A stretch of DNA of 64,000 nt. It comes from Prorocentrum cordatum (Eukaryota; Sar; Dinophyceae; Prorocentrales; Prorocentraceae). The notes below the pieces were generated by a model. It had not been told where the DNA came from, made no database searches, and worked only from the letters and a program-made list of their open reading frames with translations. Numbering within the stretch: the stretch's first letter is position 1; every line of letters starts with the position of its first letter. Both the position numbers and the translations under genes were made by a program. Below, one piece after another: positions 63,150 through 64,000 of the stretch. The stretch is taken from assembly GCA_963575745.1 (NCBI GenBank), contig CAUYUJ010018726.1, positions 372,496-436,495 of the forward strand, given 5' to 3'.

Positions 63150-63911
63150 AGACCCGCTTCTTCCTGGAGGTGTTCAGCGGGTCCGGGCGCCTGGGACGGG
63201 CGATCGCCGCTGAAGGGCTGCCCGTCCTGCTTTGGGACATTTGCCTGGGCCCCGAGTATGACCTGCTGAGCCCGCAGAAGCGTGGGCTGATTCGGTCCTG
63301 GGTTCGAAGCGGCCTCGTGATTGGCATCCACCTCGGGACGCCCTGCAACACGTGGAGCCGCGCGCGGGACATCCCGCCCGGACCGATGCCGCTGCGAAGT
63401 GACGCCTTCCCTCTTGGCCTGGCCGACTTGAGCGTCAAAGATCAGGCCAAAGTTGATGCAGGCAACGTTTTCATGATTTTCAGCGCTGGCCTCATGCACG
63501 AGGCCATCAGGGCCAACATCCCAGCTAGTAATGAGAATCCTCAGACGAGCCGACTTTGGCTCGCCCCTCCTTTCGTCCGCCTGCTGCGCTCGTCGGCCGT
63601 CACTTTCACTGTCACGCATTTCTGTCAGTGGGGAGCGCCGTGGCGAAAAGCCACGGCTTTCGCCACAGTCAACCTCGATATGAGTCGCATCGGTCGTGCG
63701 CTGTGCAAGTCTTCCAAGAGAGGAGTTTGTTCCCGCGCTGGCCTGCCGCACGCCCAGCTGCATGGACAAAAACGTGGAGCGCGTCTTTAAAACCAAGCTG
63801 GCCGAGGCTTACCCTCAGCGGTTGTGCAGCGCCCTCGCCCAAGCCTATAGTAATGCCGTAATATCTCACAGGACTCGTGTTTTTGAGCGGCTGGTCCTAC
63901 CAGCCAGTTGA
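63150..63911 (+). CDS. C5-cytosine methyltransferase-like module (copy 3)
   Basis: TRFFLEVFSGSGRLGRAI (AdoMet motif I, FSGSG codons ~63173-63187), LGTPCNTWSRARD (motif IV; catalytic Cys codon 63344-63346), ASNENPQTSRLW (motif VI-like ENP in place of ENV, 63533-63541), then FCQWGAPWRKATAFATVNLD. A frame change near 63765 joins HAQLHG to DKNVERVFKTKLAEAYPQRL, ending at TGA 63909-63911. The domain is shorter than free-standing C5 MTases and lacks a recognisable target-recognition domain. Cytosine methyltransferases captured by retrotransposons have been reported, including in dinoflagellates. Activity is uncertain. Confidence 0.6.
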
Positions 63912-64000
63912 CATCTTTGGATCGAGTTTCGGGAGTGCATGCAGTGTGTTTCGTCTCATCTGTTGCGTCTCCGGCTTGAGAGTGTGGCCGCCTCTGCAGA
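63912..64000. other. 3' flank of DIRS-like copy 3
   Basis: The last ~90 bases hold no gene. The element's end may lie here or beyond the window. Confidence 0.4.

Larger units (their letters stand above)
57660..63915 (+). mobile_element. DIRS-like (YR) retroelement copy 3, nearly intact, with methyltransferase
   Basis: Order: Cys-rich membrane-type frame (57716-58228), gag-like (58116-59366), RT-RNase H (59363-~61720), tyrosine recombinase (within 61692-63149), C5-methyltransferase-like (~63150-63911). RT-RNase H-YR with overlapping frames defines DIRS-order elements. The gag-like and RT frames overlap as ATGA at 59363-59366, and the recombinase lies in another frame from RT. A single frame change near 63765 in the methyltransferase tail is the only clear lesion. 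Ends and terminal repeats are not defined. Confidence 0.85.

Overview
The window reads as nuclear DNA of a dinoflagellate, possibly a Prorocentrum-like species (species-level guess only). The reasons are: several degraded copies of the dinoflagellate spliced leader (DinoSL) embedded in genomic DNA; a GC-AG intron whose two ends carry the same short direct repeat; GC-rich coding segments separated by long polypyrimidine, polypurine and trinucleotide microsatellites; and proteins resembling multicopy families that I recall from dinoflagellate genomes. I see no rRNA gene, no intact tRNA gene, no CRISPR array and no bacterial-type operon.

Layout. 1-1.5 kb: a CAAGA(C/T)GGCC array with a ~395-bp higher-order period. 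1.5-4.65 kb: truncated tyrosine-recombinase (DIRS-like) retroelement, copy 1. 4.87-13.02 kb: three copies of a composite dispersed repeat, two of them swollen by minisatellites (a 90-bp array and a 21/157-bp array), with an inverted CTTGGGGCC array between the second and third. 13.39-13.85 kb: two exons of a methylthioribose-1-phosphate isomerase gene (mtnA/MRI1). 14.2-15.7 kb: a degenerate ~82-bp tandem repeat. 16.28-21.5 kb: DIRS-like copy 2. 21.8-23.3, 24.1-26.4 and 27.6-30.1 kb: three retroposed genes, each preceded by a relict DinoSL. 31.2-35.0 kb: a decayed LINE (LINE-A). 37.1-40.9 kb: the only minus-strand coding stretch, strongly G/T-rich on the plus strand. 41.11-41.22 kb: a further mtnA-like exon, in the right order and strand. 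42.1-49.05 kb: a nearly full-length but decayed LINE (LINE-B) ending in two hairpins. 49.8-55.6 kb: a multi-exon hypothetical gene behind another relict DinoSL. 57.7-63.9 kb: DIRS-like copy 3, nearly intact, with gag-like, reverse transcriptase/RNase H, tyrosine recombinase and C5-cytosine-methyltransferase-like regions.

How it fits together. If the three mtnA exons belong to one gene, most of the window (13.85-41.11 kb) is one ~27-kb intron filled with sense-oriented retroelements and retroposed mRNAs. The most unusual system is the DIRS-like family. Three divergent copies share a VDN variant of the reverse transcriptase active site, a methyltransferase module after the recombinase in the two copies that reach that far, and a small Cys-rich reading frame upstream of the gag-like frame. 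In the most intact copy the gag stop and pol start overlap as ATGA. All homology statements come from motif recognition by eye; no search was run.
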